Shown: one piece after another, positions 1-10,579 of the stretch
How the letters are laid out: every line of letters begins with the position of its first letter
Numbering within the stretch: position 1 is the stretch's first letter
From: Niveibacterium umoris
GTDB lineage: Bacteria > Pseudomonadota > Gammaproteobacteria > Burkholderiales > Rhodocyclaceae
Assembly: GCF_014197015.1 (NCBI RefSeq)
Contig: NZ_JACIET010000001.1
Span: 1 to 64,000 of the forward strand
Direction: 5' to 3'
Length of the DNA stretch: 64,000 nt
The notes under the pieces: model-generated
What the model was told of the DNA's origin: nothing
What the model saw: the letters and a program-made list of their open reading frames with translations, nothing else
Databases searched by the model: none
Position numbers and translations under genes: made by a program

Positions 1-45
1 TGATATTGCGGTCTCCCGTGAGAAAGTAGGTCAGCGTCAGACTAC
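1..45 (+). rRNA. rrf: 5S ribosomal RNA, 3' end only
   Basis: The first 45 bases match the 3' end of bacterial 5S rRNA: the helix segment with GGTCTCCC, the GAGAAAGTAGGTC block and a closing GTCAGACT are all visible. Most of the gene lies before the window. It marks the end of an rRNA operon read rightward, and it is followed directly by a strong intrinsic terminator. Confidence 0.85.
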
Positions 46-57
46 CCCATGCCAGAA

Positions 58-88
58 CCCCCGCCTTCATATGTTGGCGGGGGTTTTT
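58..88 (+). terminator. rRNA operon intrinsic terminator
   Basis: CCCCCGCC at 58-65 pairs perfectly with GGCGGGGG at 76-83 around a 10-base loop, followed by five T at 84-88. It lies 13 bases past the 5S rRNA end and is the expected end of the rRNA transcript. Confidence 0.9.
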
Positions 89-180
89 GCTTTTGCGGCT
101 CTCCCTCCTCAAATCAAGCGGACGGAACATCTTGTTGTCCCGGTAGAATTCGACTGTCCAACCTTTTCTCGGTCAGAGCA

Positions 181-541
181 CATGAGTGGATCTCAACGAG
201 CAGTAGCGTTTGTGGTGTGCACGCTTGCTGCACCCATGGCCCTCGCGTTCAACCTTCAGTTTGCCAGTGAAGTGCCTTCAGCCCATTTCGGAGAGGTTGA
301 TCGCGGCAAGCATGAGGCAATGCTGAACGAGCTCTTTGACCAAGCGCCTGACGGAAAACACCTTTCGTGGGCGAATGCTGATACGCGGTCCGGCGGGGAT
401 GGTGTGGTACGCAAGACTTTCAAACGCGAGGGGAAGTCCTGTCGCGAAGTCCAGGTGAAGACTTACTATCGTTCGCTCCGCGCGACTAACGTTCTGCGAG
501 CTTGCCGGGGGGAGGACGGAGCATGGTCGATCGCAAACTGA
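181..541 (+). CDS. Small exported protein, surface-antigen-like C-terminus
   Basis: A 120-residue product. The ATG at 181 gives an N-terminus with a positive patch and a hydrophobic run ending near ALAF, which looks like a signal peptide. The second half (SWANADTRSGG ... CREVQ ... ACRGEDGAWSI) resembles the C-terminal domain of 17-kDa surface antigen / RT0821-type proteins, where two cysteines flank a beta hairpin and a final DGSW motif; here C and C are spaced alike. An upstream ATG at 71 in the same frame falls inside the rRNA terminator and is unlikely. It overlaps the next gene by 19 bases, so the two probably form a unit. The molecular role is unknown. Confidence 0.6.
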
Positions 542-975
542 TTTTCGTGGTGCTTGGCGTAGCGTTTGCGGTGCCGTGTTTTGCCGGAGACTTGAAACTT
601 CCTCAGTCGCGCGAGGACTACAAGAAACTATCGGAAGGTGCTGAAGCGCCTGCGGCTGTTGGGCGGCGTGGCGTTGTGTTGCGTGTGACGGCCGTAAAGA
701 GAACGGAACGAGCGCCGACCTTGATGGATAGCCAGGCGGCGCGAAGGAGTGCGGACATCATGTCTGACCGACCGTTGGTTGCTACGCCCGCGATTGGTAA
801 GGGGGCGAGTGAGGCGCGGTCCGCATTGGCAGAGGTCCCGAAGGTCGAATATCAAGTTGTCGTGCGCTGGACGGACGGTTCGGTAGGAGTTGTGCGGCAA
901 GAGCACGATCCGAAGCTGAAGAAGGGTGATGCGGTCAGCATCGTCGAAGGGAAGCTTGGGCGAGTAGCCCCTTGA
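523..975 (+). CDS. Exported protein with SlyB-like C-terminus
   Basis: A 150-residue product. The ATG at 523 is preceded by a GGAGGACGG ribosome-binding site at 511-519 inside the end of the previous gene. Residues 1-20 form a signal peptide (LIFVVLGVAFAVPCFAG). The C-terminal stretch YQVVVRWTDGSVGVV ... DPKLKKGDAVSIVEGKL resembles the end of SlyB/Pcp-type glycine-zipper outer-membrane proteins, but the glycine zipper itself is absent. An earlier in-frame TTG at 502 has a poorer context. It ends 33 bases before a bidirectional terminator shared with minE. Function unknown; probably periplasmic or envelope-associated. Confidence 0.6.
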   Translation: MVDRKLIFVVLGVAFAVPCFAGDLKLPQSREDYKKLSEGAEAPAAVGRRGVVLRVTAVKRTERAPTLMDSQAARRSADIMSDRPLVATPAIGKGASEARSALAEVPKVEYQVVVRWTDGSVGVVRQEHDPKLKKGDAVSIVEGKLGRVAP

Positions 976-1008
976 GGCGGGAGCATTTCGCTCCCGACGA
1001 CACGAACA

Positions 1009-1036
1009 AAAAAGCGCCGCAATTGCGGCGCTTTTT
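1009..1036. terminator. Bidirectional terminator
   Basis: AGCGCCGC at 1013-1020 and GCGGCGCT at 1025-1032 form a perfect 8-bp stem with an AATT loop. It is flanked by A-run and T-run, so it can stop both the rightward secreted-protein unit and the leftward minCDE operon, which converge here. Confidence 0.85.
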
Positions 1037-1051
1037 GCTGTCTGCACAGGG

Positions 1052-1327
1052 TTATTGTCTGATTACTCCGTGCTCTGGTAGCACGATATTGACCTTCAGA
1101 GCTTCGTAGTTGTCCTGCTTTTCAAGCTGCACGGAAATATCATCCGGGTTCACCGTGACGTACTTGGAAATCACCGCGATGAGATCTTTCTGCAGTGCCG
1201 GCAGGAAGTCAGGGCTCGGAGCGCCGTCGTCCGAACGCTGGCGTGCGATGACAACGGTCAAGCGCTCGCGAGCGATGTCGGCGGGCCGCGGCTTCTTCTG
1301 CGTGAAGAGTTCGGACAGCCAGGACAT
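1052..1327 (-). CDS. minE: Cell division topological factor MinE
   Basis: A 91-residue protein, the usual MinE length. The N-terminus [12 protein letters not shown] is the amphipathic membrane-targeting helix. Residues about 13-30 ([13 protein letters not shown]) are the anti-MinCD segment that contacts MinD, and the remainder is the topological-specificity domain. MinE stimulates MinD ATPase and drives the pole-to-pole oscillation that confines Z-ring assembly to midcell. The start codon lies 2 bases after the minD stop, so translation is coupled. It is the last gene of minCDE and ends at a bidirectional terminator. Confidence 0.97.
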   Translation of the reverse strand: MSWLSELFTQKKPRPADIARERLTVVIARQRSDDGAPSPDFLPALQKDLIAVISKYVTVNPDDISVQLEKQDNYEALKVNIVLPEHGVIRQ

Positions 1328-1329
1328 GA

Positions 1330-2142
1330 TTAAGCTCCACCGAAGAATCGTTTGAGAAGGCCAGGCTTTTCGTAGTTCACGAATCGCAACTCACGTTGTT
1401 CGCCGAGGAAGCGCGCCACGACGTCCTGATACGCTTCCGCCACATCGGTGTTCTTCATGTGGATCGACGGAATACCCTGGTTGGATGCCTGCAATACGAT
1501 TTCCGATTCCGGTATCACCCCGAGGAGCGGCACGCGAAGGAGCTCCTGCACGTCCTTGTACGACAGCATTTCGCCTTCTTCGACGCGTTTGGGCGAATAG
1601 CGAGTAACGATGAGGTGTTCCTTCACCGGCTCCCGACCTTCCTTCGCACGACGGCTCTTGCTTTGCAGGATGCCGAGAATTCGGTCCGAGTCGCGGATGG
1701 ACGAGACTTCAGGATTGGTAACGACGAGCGCCTCGTCCGCGAAAGTCAGCGACATCACCGCGCCGTGCTCGATGCCCGCAGGGGAGTCGCACACCGCATA
1801 GTCAAAGCCCATGTGCTCAAGCTCCTTGAGCACCTTCTCGACGCCTTCCTCGCTGAGCGCGTCCTTGTCCCGCGTTTGGGACGCTGGCAGAACGAACAGA
1901 TTCTCGCAGTGCTTGTCCTTGATCAGGGCTTGGTTCAGCTTCGCTTCGCCGTTGACCACGTTGATCAGGTCGTAGACCACGCGACGCTCGCAGCCCATGA
2001 TCAGATCCAGATTGCGCAGACCGACGTCAAAGTCGATCACAGCGGTCTTGAAACCGCGCAGCGCCAGCCCGGAGGACACCGAGGCGGATGTGGTCGTCTT
2101 GCCCACGCCGCCCTTGCCGGAAGTCACCACGATGATTTTCAC
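1330..2142 (-). CDS. minD: Septum site-determining ATPase MinD
   Basis: A 270-residue ParA/MinD-type ATPase. The deviant Walker A KGGVGKTT lies at residues 10-17, and switch motifs follow ([20 protein letters not shown]). The C-terminal end carries an amphipathic helix ([10 protein letters not shown]) that inserts into the inner membrane in the ATP form. It recruits MinC to block FtsZ polymerisation and is released by MinE. It sits between minC (51-base gap) and minE (2-base gap), the standard order. Confidence 0.98.
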   Translation of the reverse strand: MKIIVVTSGKGGVGKTTTSASVSSGLALRGFKTAVIDFDVGLRNLDLIMGCERRVVYDLINVVNGEAKLNQALIKDKHCENLFVLPASQTRDKDALSEEGVEKVLKELEHMGFDYAVCDSPAGIEHGAVMSLTFADEALVVTNPEVSSIRDSDRILGILQSKSRRAKEGREPVKEHLIVTRYSPKRVEEGEMLSYKDVQELLRVPLLGVIPESEIVLQASNQGIPSIHMKNTDVAEAYQDVVARFLGEQRELRFVNYEKPGLLKRFFGGA

Positions 2143-2193
2143 GATCTTCCCTTCAGTTCAACTTCGAGTAATGGATGCATGGTCGGTGATAGG

Positions 2194-2970
2194 TCAGCCA
2201 AGCTGCAGCGGGTCGAGCCGCAACTGTGCCTTGTCCCCTTCCCCTGTCAGTGTGATTTGTGCGGCGCGCCCGGCGACCTCTTCGGGAAGCCCGCGCTCAA
2301 AGGTACGGAACACGCCTGCAATCGACACCAGTTCCGCGCCCAGCGAGGTGGTGAAGATGCGCGCCTTCTGGTCGCCTTGTGCCCCTGCGATTGCTCGACC
2401 CCGCAATGGGCCATAGCAATGAATGTTGCCGTCGGCGATGATCTCGGCGCCATTGCTCACGCCGCCGACCACGATCAAGTCGCAACCGCGGGCGTAGATC
2501 TGTTGGCCAGACCGCAAGGGGCGGTCGATGACCATCGAGCGGTTCGCCGATGCGGGCGTGCTCTCCGGATCGGCTTTTGAGGCAACTGGCGCTGCAGCGG
2601 GTTCGGGTTGATTCGCGCCCGCCGCGGGTGCGTTGCGCAGGTCACCCGAAAGTACCGCCAAACCTGCCTTGCGGGCACCGTCGCCGTGGGCCTCTGGAAT
2701 GCCGCGTACGGCAACTGGCTGCAGGCCATAACGGCGCAACAGACTGGCAATGCCAGACCAGTCCATGCGTTCGGGAAGGCTGGTGCCGGTCAGGTCGAGC
2801 ACCGTTGGTTCGCCGGCAAAGAACTCACCCATTCCGCCGAGCATGGCGTGCATCGCGTCCGCGAGCTTCATGACATTGGGGTCGCGCACGATGGCCGTCA
2901 TGGCCTGCAGCGTTCCGCCCTTGAATTCAATGGTCTTGCCGTTGCTGCGATTGGCCTGCATGCCTGTCAT
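2194..2970 (-). CDS. minC: Septum site-determining protein MinC
   Basis: A 258-residue FtsZ inhibitor. The N-terminal domain (to about residue 110) binds FtsZ. A proline/alanine-rich linker of about 40 residues follows, then the C-terminal beta-helix domain (RSGQQIYARGCDLIVVGGVSNGAEIIADG) that dimerises and binds MinD. The ATG at 2970 has a weak ribosome-binding site; an in-frame ATG at 2961 is an alternative. First gene of minCDE. Confidence 0.96.
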   Translation of the reverse strand: MTGMQANRSNGKTIEFKGGTLQAMTAIVRDPNVMKLADAMHAMLGGMGEFFAGEPTVLDLTGTSLPERMDWSGIASLLRRYGLQPVAVRGIPEAHGDGARKAGLAVLSGDLRNAPAAGANQPEPAAAPVASKADPESTPASANRSMVIDRPLRSGQQIYARGCDLIVVGGVSNGAEIIADGNIHCYGPLRGRAIAGAQGDQKARIFTTSLGAELVSIAGVFRTFERGLPEEVAGRAAQITLTGEGDKAQLRLDPLQLG

Positions 2971-3046
2971 GTGCCGGGAATAGATCTGAAAAGTTTACCA
3001 TCGACGCGAGCTCGGCTCGGCGGAATTCCTGCCGGATGCGTCAGGC

Positions 3047-3898
3047 TCAGTGCAGCGTGGGCGGTGGCGACTTGAAAATCGCGCGCGCCTGGTCTGCATC
3101 GAATCGGTATTCGTGGTTGGACAGATCATCGCGCACGACCACCTCGCCGTGCTCCGCAAGTATGGCTTCGATCTCGGCCGAGCCAAGCGCGCGCAAGGTT
3201 GCGCGTACCTTCTCCCAGTCGGGCAGGAAATCGTGGGAAACAGTGCGTGCCTCGAACAGCCTGAGCGTTTCTTCATGGAACAGACGTTGCAGCAACACCG
3301 GGGCTTCCAGCGATAGAAGCTCCCCTGGCGTAACGGTTTGTGCCAGGCCGGCAACCCGGCGCCAGCCATCCGGGTCTTTTTCGTCGGCGGCGGGCAATTT
3401 CTGTAGAAACAAGCCGGCTGCGTTGTCGCCATCGGCCGCGAGAAATAGTGCTGCGGGCGCCTGTTCCGACTGTCTCAGGTAGTGCTCGAACACTTCCGCG
3501 ATGGTTTCACCTTCGAGCGGGACGTAACTCTGATAGGGCTGTGGCGCGTTCTTTGTGTCGAGGGACAACAACAGACGTCCGTCGCCCAGTAGCTCGCCCA
3601 CCGAACGACCGACGATCGGCCCCTCGGATTTGGCGAAGCCACGCAGGTTAAGGGTTTCGGAGCAGTCGATGACGAGCAGGGGGACTGCGCCGTGGCCAGA
3701 CAGCTGGAAGGTGATGCGACCAGGCGTCTTCAGATTGGCAGCGATGATCGTCGTGACCGCGGCCATCTCGCCCAGCAGAGTCTCGACAGCGGCCGGGTAG
3801 TCGCGGTCGCGCTTGATCTGTTTCCAAACAGGCCCGAGCTGAACCAGGGCGCCGCGCACGTCGAGTTCCTCGAAGATGAAGCGTTGCACGATGTCCAT
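3047..3898 (-). CDS. hslO: Hsp33-family chaperone lacking redox cysteines
   Basis: A 283-residue protein whose whole length follows the Hsp33 pattern: the N-terminal substrate-binding domain (TFQLSGHGAVPLLVIDCSETLNLRGFA), the GLFLQKLPA segment and the C-terminal helix-plus-turn region (LRALGSAEIEAILAEHGEV ... YRFDADQARAIF). In typical Hsp33 the C-terminus holds CxC and CxxC cysteines that bind zinc and act as the oxidative switch. Here the aligned positions are F224, P226, D257 and S260, and the only cysteine is C79. Alignment through the region needs no gap, so this is substitution rather than a frameshift. It starts 2 bases after the ArsC-like gene, so the pair is an operon. It may be a constitutive or differently triggered holdase. 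Confidence 0.88.
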   Translation of the reverse strand: MDIVQRFIFEELDVRGALVQLGPVWKQIKRDRDYPAAVETLLGEMAAVTTIIAANLKTPGRITFQLSGHGAVPLLVIDCSETLNLRGFAKSEGPIVGRSVGELLGDGRLLLSLDTKNAPQPYQSYVPLEGETIAEVFEHYLRQSEQAPAALFLAADGDNAAGLFLQKLPAADEKDPDGWRRVAGLAQTVTPGELLSLEAPVLLQRLFHEETLRLFEARTVSHDFLPDWEKVRATLRALGSAEIEAILAEHGEVVVRDDLSNHEYRFDADQARAIFKSPPPTLH

Positions 3899-3900
3899 GA

Positions 3901-4248
3901 TCAGTCCTTCAGGGCCGCCGCAAAGGCGGACTCGTCAAGACCGACGAGCAGCTGTCGGCCCCCTTCGATGACCGGCCGTTTGATCAGGCTCGGCTTGGCG
4001 ACCATCAGGGCAATCGCGCGCGCTGCGTCGATGTCCTGTTTCTCCGATTCCTCGAGGCCGCGCCATGTGAGGCCCTGCGTGTTGAGCAGTTTCTTCCAGC
4101 CTGCTTCAGACGCCCAGCGTTCCAGTGTTGCGACGTCGATCCCCGACTTCTTGTAGTCGTGGAAGTGGTACTCGATACCGTTCGCGGCAAGCCAGTCGAA
4201 CGCCTTCTTCATGCTGTTGCAATTCTTGATGCCGTAGATCGTGATCAC
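3901..4248 (-). CDS. ArsC/Spx-family reductase (YffB-like)
   Basis: A 115-residue thioredoxin-fold protein of the ArsC/Spx/YffB group. The N-terminal motif YGIKNCNSMKKA places a single cysteine at residue 10 with no CxxC partner, and SLIKRPVIEGG near residue 90 is the conserved cis-proline region of the family. The lone cysteine and the YGI(K/P)NC motif fit the YffB branch, thought to be a glutathione-dependent thiol reductase, rather than true arsenate reductase. No arsenic-resistance genes are nearby. It is followed after 2 bases by the Hsp33-like gene. Confidence 0.85.
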   Translation of the reverse strand: MITIYGIKNCNSMKKAFDWLAANGIEYHFHDYKKSGIDVATLERWASEAGWKKLLNTQGLTWRGLEESEKQDIDAARAIALMVAKPSLIKRPVIEGGRQLLVGLDESAFAAALKD

Positions 4249-4307
4249 GTCGGGATGCCAGATTCGGGTGAAATGTCACGCAATTATCCCTGATCGGACG
4301 CAAACAG

Positions 4308-4337
4308 TTGCCGTTTTGGCCGGACTGCATCCATAAT
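4308..4337 (+). promoter_or_regulatory. Candidate cold-shock gene promoter
   Basis: TTGCCG at 4308-4313 and CATAAT at 4332-4337 are separated by 18 bases. Transcription from here would give a leader of about 145 bases before the cold-shock ATG at 4489, in keeping with the long structured leaders of cspA-type mRNAs. This rests on hexamer matching only. Confidence 0.4.
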
Positions 4338-4488
4338 GATTTGAGCAGGATTTCCAGGTCGTTGAATTGCGCGTGACCCCGCCGTCCAGAAACGGTGAAA
4401 GTTCGTCGGCTTTGCCTCCCTGAATTCCGTGCCAACGGGGCCGCCAGCCCCACAAATAGTAATTTTTTCGATTCGAGGACGCATCGAC

Positions 4489-4695
4489 ATGGCAACTGGT
4501 ATCGTCAAGTGGTTCAATGACTCCAAAGGTTTCGGCTTCATCACCCCGGATGGCGGTGGTGACGACCTGTTCGCGCACTTCTCCGCGATTCAGTCCAAGG
4601 GTTTCCGCACCCTGGCTGAAAACCAGCGCGTGACCTTCGACGTCGTCGAAGGCCCGAAGGGCAAGCAGGCTGCGAATATCCGCCCGACTGAATAA
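4489..4695 (+). CDS. Cold-shock protein (CspA family)
   Basis: A 68-residue single cold-shock domain. RNP1 (KGFGFITP) and RNP2 (DLFAHFSAI) are intact, and the opening [11 protein letters not shown] is typical. It is a cytoplasmic RNA/ssDNA chaperone that melts mRNA structure. The ATG at 4489 is preferred over an upstream in-frame start because it matches the family N-terminus exactly. It has a long untranslated leader and its own terminator immediately downstream, so it is monocistronic. It cannot be told from the sequence whether this copy is cold-induced or constitutive. Confidence 0.97.
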   Translation: MATGIVKWFNDSKGFGFITPDGGGDDLFAHFSAIQSKGFRTLAENQRVTFDVVEGPKGKQAANIRPTE

Positions 4696-4722
4696 GTAAG
4701 CGGCGGTTCCGCCAAATTGAAA

Positions 4723-4747
4723 ACGCCCGGCTTGCCGGGCGTTTTTT
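4723..4747 (+). terminator. Cold-shock gene terminator
   Basis: CGCCCGG at 4724-4730 pairs with CCGGGCG at 4735-4741 around a CTTG tetraloop, followed by six T. It also lies just past the rlmJ stop at 4767 and may serve both convergent genes. Confidence 0.9.
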
Positions 4748-4766
4748 CATTTCCGCGATCGCTGAC

Positions 4767-5615
4767 CTATGCGTCGCCGCCGGTTTCCAGTTGAAAGCGC
4801 GCGTGACCATCCTGGGCAAGCGTTTGGGTCAGCCAGGGTAACGATTGCTCCAGAGTGGTCTTCAGTGTCCAGGGCGGATTGAGTACCAGCATACCGCTGC
4901 CGTGCATGCCCAGTCCGCTCAACGCGGGCTTGTGAACCGTCAGCGTGACGTTGAGCCATGCCTTTGCCGGGAGTTCTTTCAGCTGTTTGGGGAGTTCGTG
5001 GCATTCCGGACGCTGCAGCAGCGGATACCACACTGCGTAGGTGCCGGTGCTGAAGCGTTGCAAGGCGTCCTTGAGCACGCTGACAACGGTGCGATAGTCC
5101 GTCTTCACTTCGTAGGGCGGATCGATCAGCACCAGGGCGCGGCGCGGGGGCGGTGGCAAGAAGGCACGCAGGCCCTTGAAGCCGTCGGCGCAATCGATGA
5201 TCAGTTGCGAGGCGAGGGGTTCGAAGTTCTGAGCGAGCAGATCAGCGTCCGTGGGGTGGAGTTCGAACAGGCGCATGCGGTCCTGATCCCGCATCAACTC
5301 GGCAGCAAACCAGGGTGATCCGGGGTAAAAGCGCAGCGGTCCGGGCCCGTTGAAACGCCGCACCAGATCGACGTAGCCGCCCAGCGCTGGCGGAAGATCG
5401 GGCGCGTTGATCAGGCGCGCGATGCCGCTTTCGAACTCCGCGTTTTGCACCGCATAACCGCGATCAAGCTCATACGCACCCGCACCTGCGTGGGTGTCGA
5501 TGTACCACCAGGCTTTCTCTTTCTGGTTCAGGTAGCGCAGCAGTTCGACTTCGATGAAGTGCTTGAGCACATCGGCATGGTTGCCGGCGTGAAAGGCGTG
5601 GCGATAGCTGAGCAT
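4767..5615 (-). CDS. rlmJ: 23S rRNA (adenine2030-N6)-methyltransferase RlmJ
   Basis: A 282-residue protein opening with the RlmJ signature MLSYRHAFHAGNHADVLKH. A Rossmann-type S-adenosylmethionine domain follows (YIDTHAGAGAYELD), and the catalytic amino-methyltransferase motif DPPYE lies near residue 165. It methylates N6 of A2030 in 23S rRNA. It is apparently monocistronic, convergent with the cold-shock gene and downstream of tex with about a 100-base gap holding a strong hairpin. Confidence 0.95.
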   Translation of the reverse strand: MLSYRHAFHAGNHADVLKHFIEVELLRYLNQKEKAWWYIDTHAGAGAYELDRGYAVQNAEFESGIARLINAPDLPPALGGYVDLVRRFNGPGPLRFYPGSPWFAAELMRDQDRMRLFELHPTDADLLAQNFEPLASQLIIDCADGFKGLRAFLPPPPRRALVLIDPPYEVKTDYRTVVSVLKDALQRFSTGTYAVWYPLLQRPECHELPKQLKELPAKAWLNVTLTVHKPALSGLGMHGSGMLVLNPPWTLKTTLEQSLPWLTQTLAQDGHARFQLETGGDA

Positions 5616-5660
5616 CGTGTGACTCCGGGCAGTGCTGCGCGTTTATTTTAGGTGACGAAG

Positions 5661-5694
5661 CCGCTGCCGGGCGGCGGAAACCTCCCGGCAGCGG
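5661..5694 (-). terminator. Strong hairpin downstream of tex
   Basis: CCGCTGCCGGG at 5661-5671 and CCCGGCAGCGG at 5684-5694 form a perfect 11-bp stem with a 12-base loop, 27 bases past the tex stop. No T-run follows on either strand, so it is either a Rho-assisted or weak terminator, or an mRNA-stabilising 3' structure. Confidence 0.5.
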
Positions 5695-5720
5695 TCGGCA
5701 GATGGGTTTGCGCGCCGCGC

Positions 5721-8036
<2,316 letters not shown>

Positions 8037-8203
8037 CGGGACTCTGCGGCAAAAAACGGAAGGCGCGGACTATGGCGGAAAGCGCCGCCGTCTTCAAGCG
8101 AGCATGCCCGACCGCCCCGGTGCGGATGGGATGCCCTGTCCGCTGCGGTAGAATTGCCCCACTGCATCCACTCGAACGGGCGATCCGCCCGGCAAGGTAT
8201 CGC

Positions 8204-8857
8204 GTGAAGTTCATATCGTCCCCCCTGGCACGGCGCGCCTACGCCGTGCTGTGCGCGCTGATGTTCGGCCTGGTCGCGGGCACAGCGTTCCCATCTGTCG
8301 CGGAAGCTGCCCATCACCACGCCCATTCGGCGTCTGCCGGGAGCCATTCCAGCGGAAAGCACGCTACGACGAAGAAGCAATCTCACGGGTCGGGTTCGCA
8401 CAAGTCCGGCCACTCTTCGTCGAAGAAGTCGTCGGGCAAGTCGAAGACCTGTTACGAGACGGTGAAGCGCAAGGGCAAGTCAGTGAAGGTCAAGAAGCCT
8501 TGCGGCGAGCCGGCAGAAACGGTGGTGAGCAAGAGCCCGATCCGGCAGGGTTCGCTGGAAGGGGCGGCGGCCGGCAGCGAGGGTGCCCCGCTGAAAGCGC
8601 GATCCGCGCCGATCCGTGCCTATGCGGTCGACGGCACAACCTTCTTCCACAACGGTCGCAAGATCGTCGTGGACGGTCTGCCGCTCGACGCGAACGCCGG
8701 TCTGACGCATGAACATGCCGCCCAGCGCTTGCAGCGTCTTCTCGATTCGGGGGCGGTATCGATCGATCCCGTGTCGGCCGATGACAACGGCGCGCTGCGC
8801 GCGCGCGTACGCGTGGATGGGAAGGATGTTTCGGAGCTGATGCGCGCCCAGCCCTGA
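8204..8857 (+). CDS. Exported Ser/His/Lys-rich protein, SNase-like end
   Basis: A 217-residue product from the GTG at 8204. The following MKFISS ... AEA looks like a signal peptide of about 35 residues, while the in-frame ATG at 8072 would add an implausible 44-residue leader. Residues about 36-85 are low-complexity, rich in His, Ser, Gly and Lys. A short Cys-containing basic segment follows (CYETVKRKGKSVKVKKPC). The C-terminal 90 residues (RAYAVDGTTFFHNGRKIVVDGLPL ... ALRARVRVDGKDVSELM) recall the beta-barrel layout of staphylococcal-nuclease-like domains, but the catalytic Arg/Glu pattern is not recognisable. Possible roles are nucleic-acid or metal binding in the envelope. Function unknown. 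It converges on a chemoreceptor gene 7 bases away. Confidence 0.55.
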   Translation: MKFISSPLARRAYAVLCALMFGLVAGTAFPSVAEAAHHHAHSASAGSHSSGKHATTKKQSHGSGSHKSGHSSSKKSSGKSKTCYETVKRKGKSVKVKKPCGEPAETVVSKSPIRQGSLEGAAAGSEGAPLKARSAPIRAYAVDGTTFFHNGRKIVVDGLPLDANAGLTHEHAAQRLQRLLDSGAVSIDPVSADDNGALRARVRVDGKDVSELMRAQP

Positions 8858-8864
8858 GGGCCGC

Positions 8865-10529
8865 TCAGACCTTGAAGCGGTTTGCTGCCTCGCGCAGAGC
8901 GACAGCGAAGGCCTGGAGTTCTTCGGCGACACGTGAAGTTTGCTCGGCGGCGTCGGTATTCTCGTGGCTCATGCGTGCAACGTCCTCGACCTGACGCGCT
9001 ATGTCCTGCGCAGCGGCGCTCTGCTCGGTCAAGGCCGCAGAGACTTCACTGATGGCCGATCGAACCTGCGTGGCGGACGCCTGGATTTCGTTCATCCGGC
9101 CAGCTGCCTGACCTGAAAGCGCCTTGCCGTCGAATACGCGATTGATGACTGAATCCATGCCGGACACCGCGTTGCGGGCCGACCCCTGCATCGTGACGAC
9201 CATCTGCGCGATCTCTTCGGTAGCCTTGCTGGTACGTTCGGCGAGCTTGCGTACTTCGTCGGCCACCACCGCAAAGCCACGGCCCTGTTCGCCGGCGCGC
9301 GCGGCTTCGATCGCCGCGTTGAGGGCAAGCAGGTTGGTCTGGTCGGCGACTTCCTTGATCACCTGCATGATCCCGGAGATCCTGTCCGACTGACGGCCCA
9401 GATCGTTGATCGTCTCGCCGGCTGTCTGCACCGTACCTGCGATCTGGTCCATTTCGCTGTTGGTCTGCGCGATGATCGACGCGCCCGAATCGGCGGCCGA
9501 GCCGGCGTCCTGGGCGCGGACCTGAGCGTCGCGGGTGTTGTCGGAAATGTGGTTGATCGACACGGTCATCTCCTTGATGGCCGACGCCATGGCTGCTGCC
9601 GATTCGCTCTGGTTTGCCGAAGCGTCTGAGACCTGCCGCGCTGCCAGAGAGGCCCGGTCCGAGGCTTCCGCGATGCGCGCGGCGTTCGCCAGCACTTCAC
9701 GCAAGGAGCTCTGCATCTGTTCGATCAACTGATTGAAAGCTGACGCGGTCTGGCCGGCCTCGTCATGTGACCGCACCGTGGCGCGCAGCGTGAAATCGCC
9801 GCTACCCGCCACGGCCACGATGGTTCCCCGCATCGCGTCGAGCGACCCGGTGATGGCACGCACGATCAGAAAGGCAAGCACCACGACGGCGGCAATCGAG
9901 CCGAGCGACACGAGTGCCACGAAGCCGCTGAAGCGCGAAACGGTGGCGCCGGCCTGCGCCTGGGTTGCGGCCATCCGCTTGAGGCTGAGGGCCTGGAGTT
10001 TGCCGAGGTCGCCTCGCACCGCATTGGCAGCATTGCGCTGGGCGTCGATCAGCTTGTAGTACGCCTCGAACAGTTCGCGCTGTTTGACCGGCTGATCGTT
10101 GGTGCTGAGGCTGGCGATGACCTCGTTCAGCGCGGTGTCCTGCTCGCGCCAGGCTTCGAACGGTTTCTTCAGCGCGATCCAGGCCTGCTCTTCCTCAGCG
10201 TTGCGGGGCGCGGCGGCGTAGGCCTTCCAGCCTGCGTCGATCTCGCTCCACGCCGCGTCCTTCTGGGCCATCAGCCCCTTGAAGAACTCCTGCGCGTACA
10301 TGTCCTGCTCTTTCAGGGCGACTTCAAGCGTGGCCTCGATCACCCGGGCCTGCCCTGCGCGAACCTGCTGCAGGCCGACCAGGCCGGGCATCTGTTGCTG
10401 CGTGACGCCCGCGAGCGTGGCACCGAGCGCGCGCAGGCCCACCCATCCGCCAAGCGCAGCGGCACCGACCGCAAGGACAGCGATGAATGCGAGGATGCCG
10501 AGGCGCATCCGTATGCTGATGTTGCGCAT
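8865..10529 (-). CDS. Methyl-accepting chemotaxis protein (first of tandem pair)
   Basis: A 554-residue chemoreceptor. TM1 is at about 12-34 and a four-helix-bundle-type periplasmic sensor of about 150 residues follows. TM2 is near 200-222, then a HAMP linker and a long cytoplasmic signalling coiled coil. The hairpin tip [38 protein letters not shown] (split here: [17 protein letters not shown] and [16 protein letters not shown]) is intact and contacts CheA/CheW. There is no C-terminal CheR/CheB tethering pentapeptide. It lies 50 bases downstream of a same-length paralogue with closely matching signalling-domain DNA, pointing to tandem duplication with divergence of the sensor. The ligand cannot be inferred. 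Confidence 0.95.
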   Translation of the reverse strand: MRNISIRMRLGILAFIAVLAVGAAALGGWVGLRALGATLAGVTQQQMPGLVGLQQVRAGQARVIEATLEVALKEQDMYAQEFFKGLMAQKDAAWSEIDAGWKAYAAAPRNAEEEQAWIALKKPFEAWREQDTALNEVIASLSTNDQPVKQRELFEAYYKLIDAQRNAANAVRGDLGKLQALSLKRMAATQAQAGATVSRFSGFVALVSLGSIAAVVVLAFLIVRAITGSLDAMRGTIVAVAGSGDFTLRATVRSHDEAGQTASAFNQLIEQMQSSLREVLANAARIAEASDRASLAARQVSDASANQSESAAAMASAIKEMTVSINHISDNTRDAQVRAQDAGSAADSGASIIAQTNSEMDQIAGTVQTAGETINDLGRQSDRISGIMQVIKEVADQTNLLALNAAIEAARAGEQGRGFAVVADEVRKLAERTSKATEEIAQMVVTMQGSARNAVSGMDSVINRVFDGKALSGQAAGRMNEIQASATQVRSAISEVSAALTEQSAAAQDIARQVEDVARMSHENTDAAEQTSRVAEELQAFAVALREAANRFKV

Positions 10530-10579
10530 GCAAAGCCCCCTTGCATCGACTCCGGCGAAGTGCAGGCCCTGGGCGGACG

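Noticed and set aside
3901-4248. Arsenate reductase ArsC proper
   Set aside because: The ArsC active-site context and ars operon neighbours are missing; the single-cysteine YGIKNC motif fits the YffB branch.
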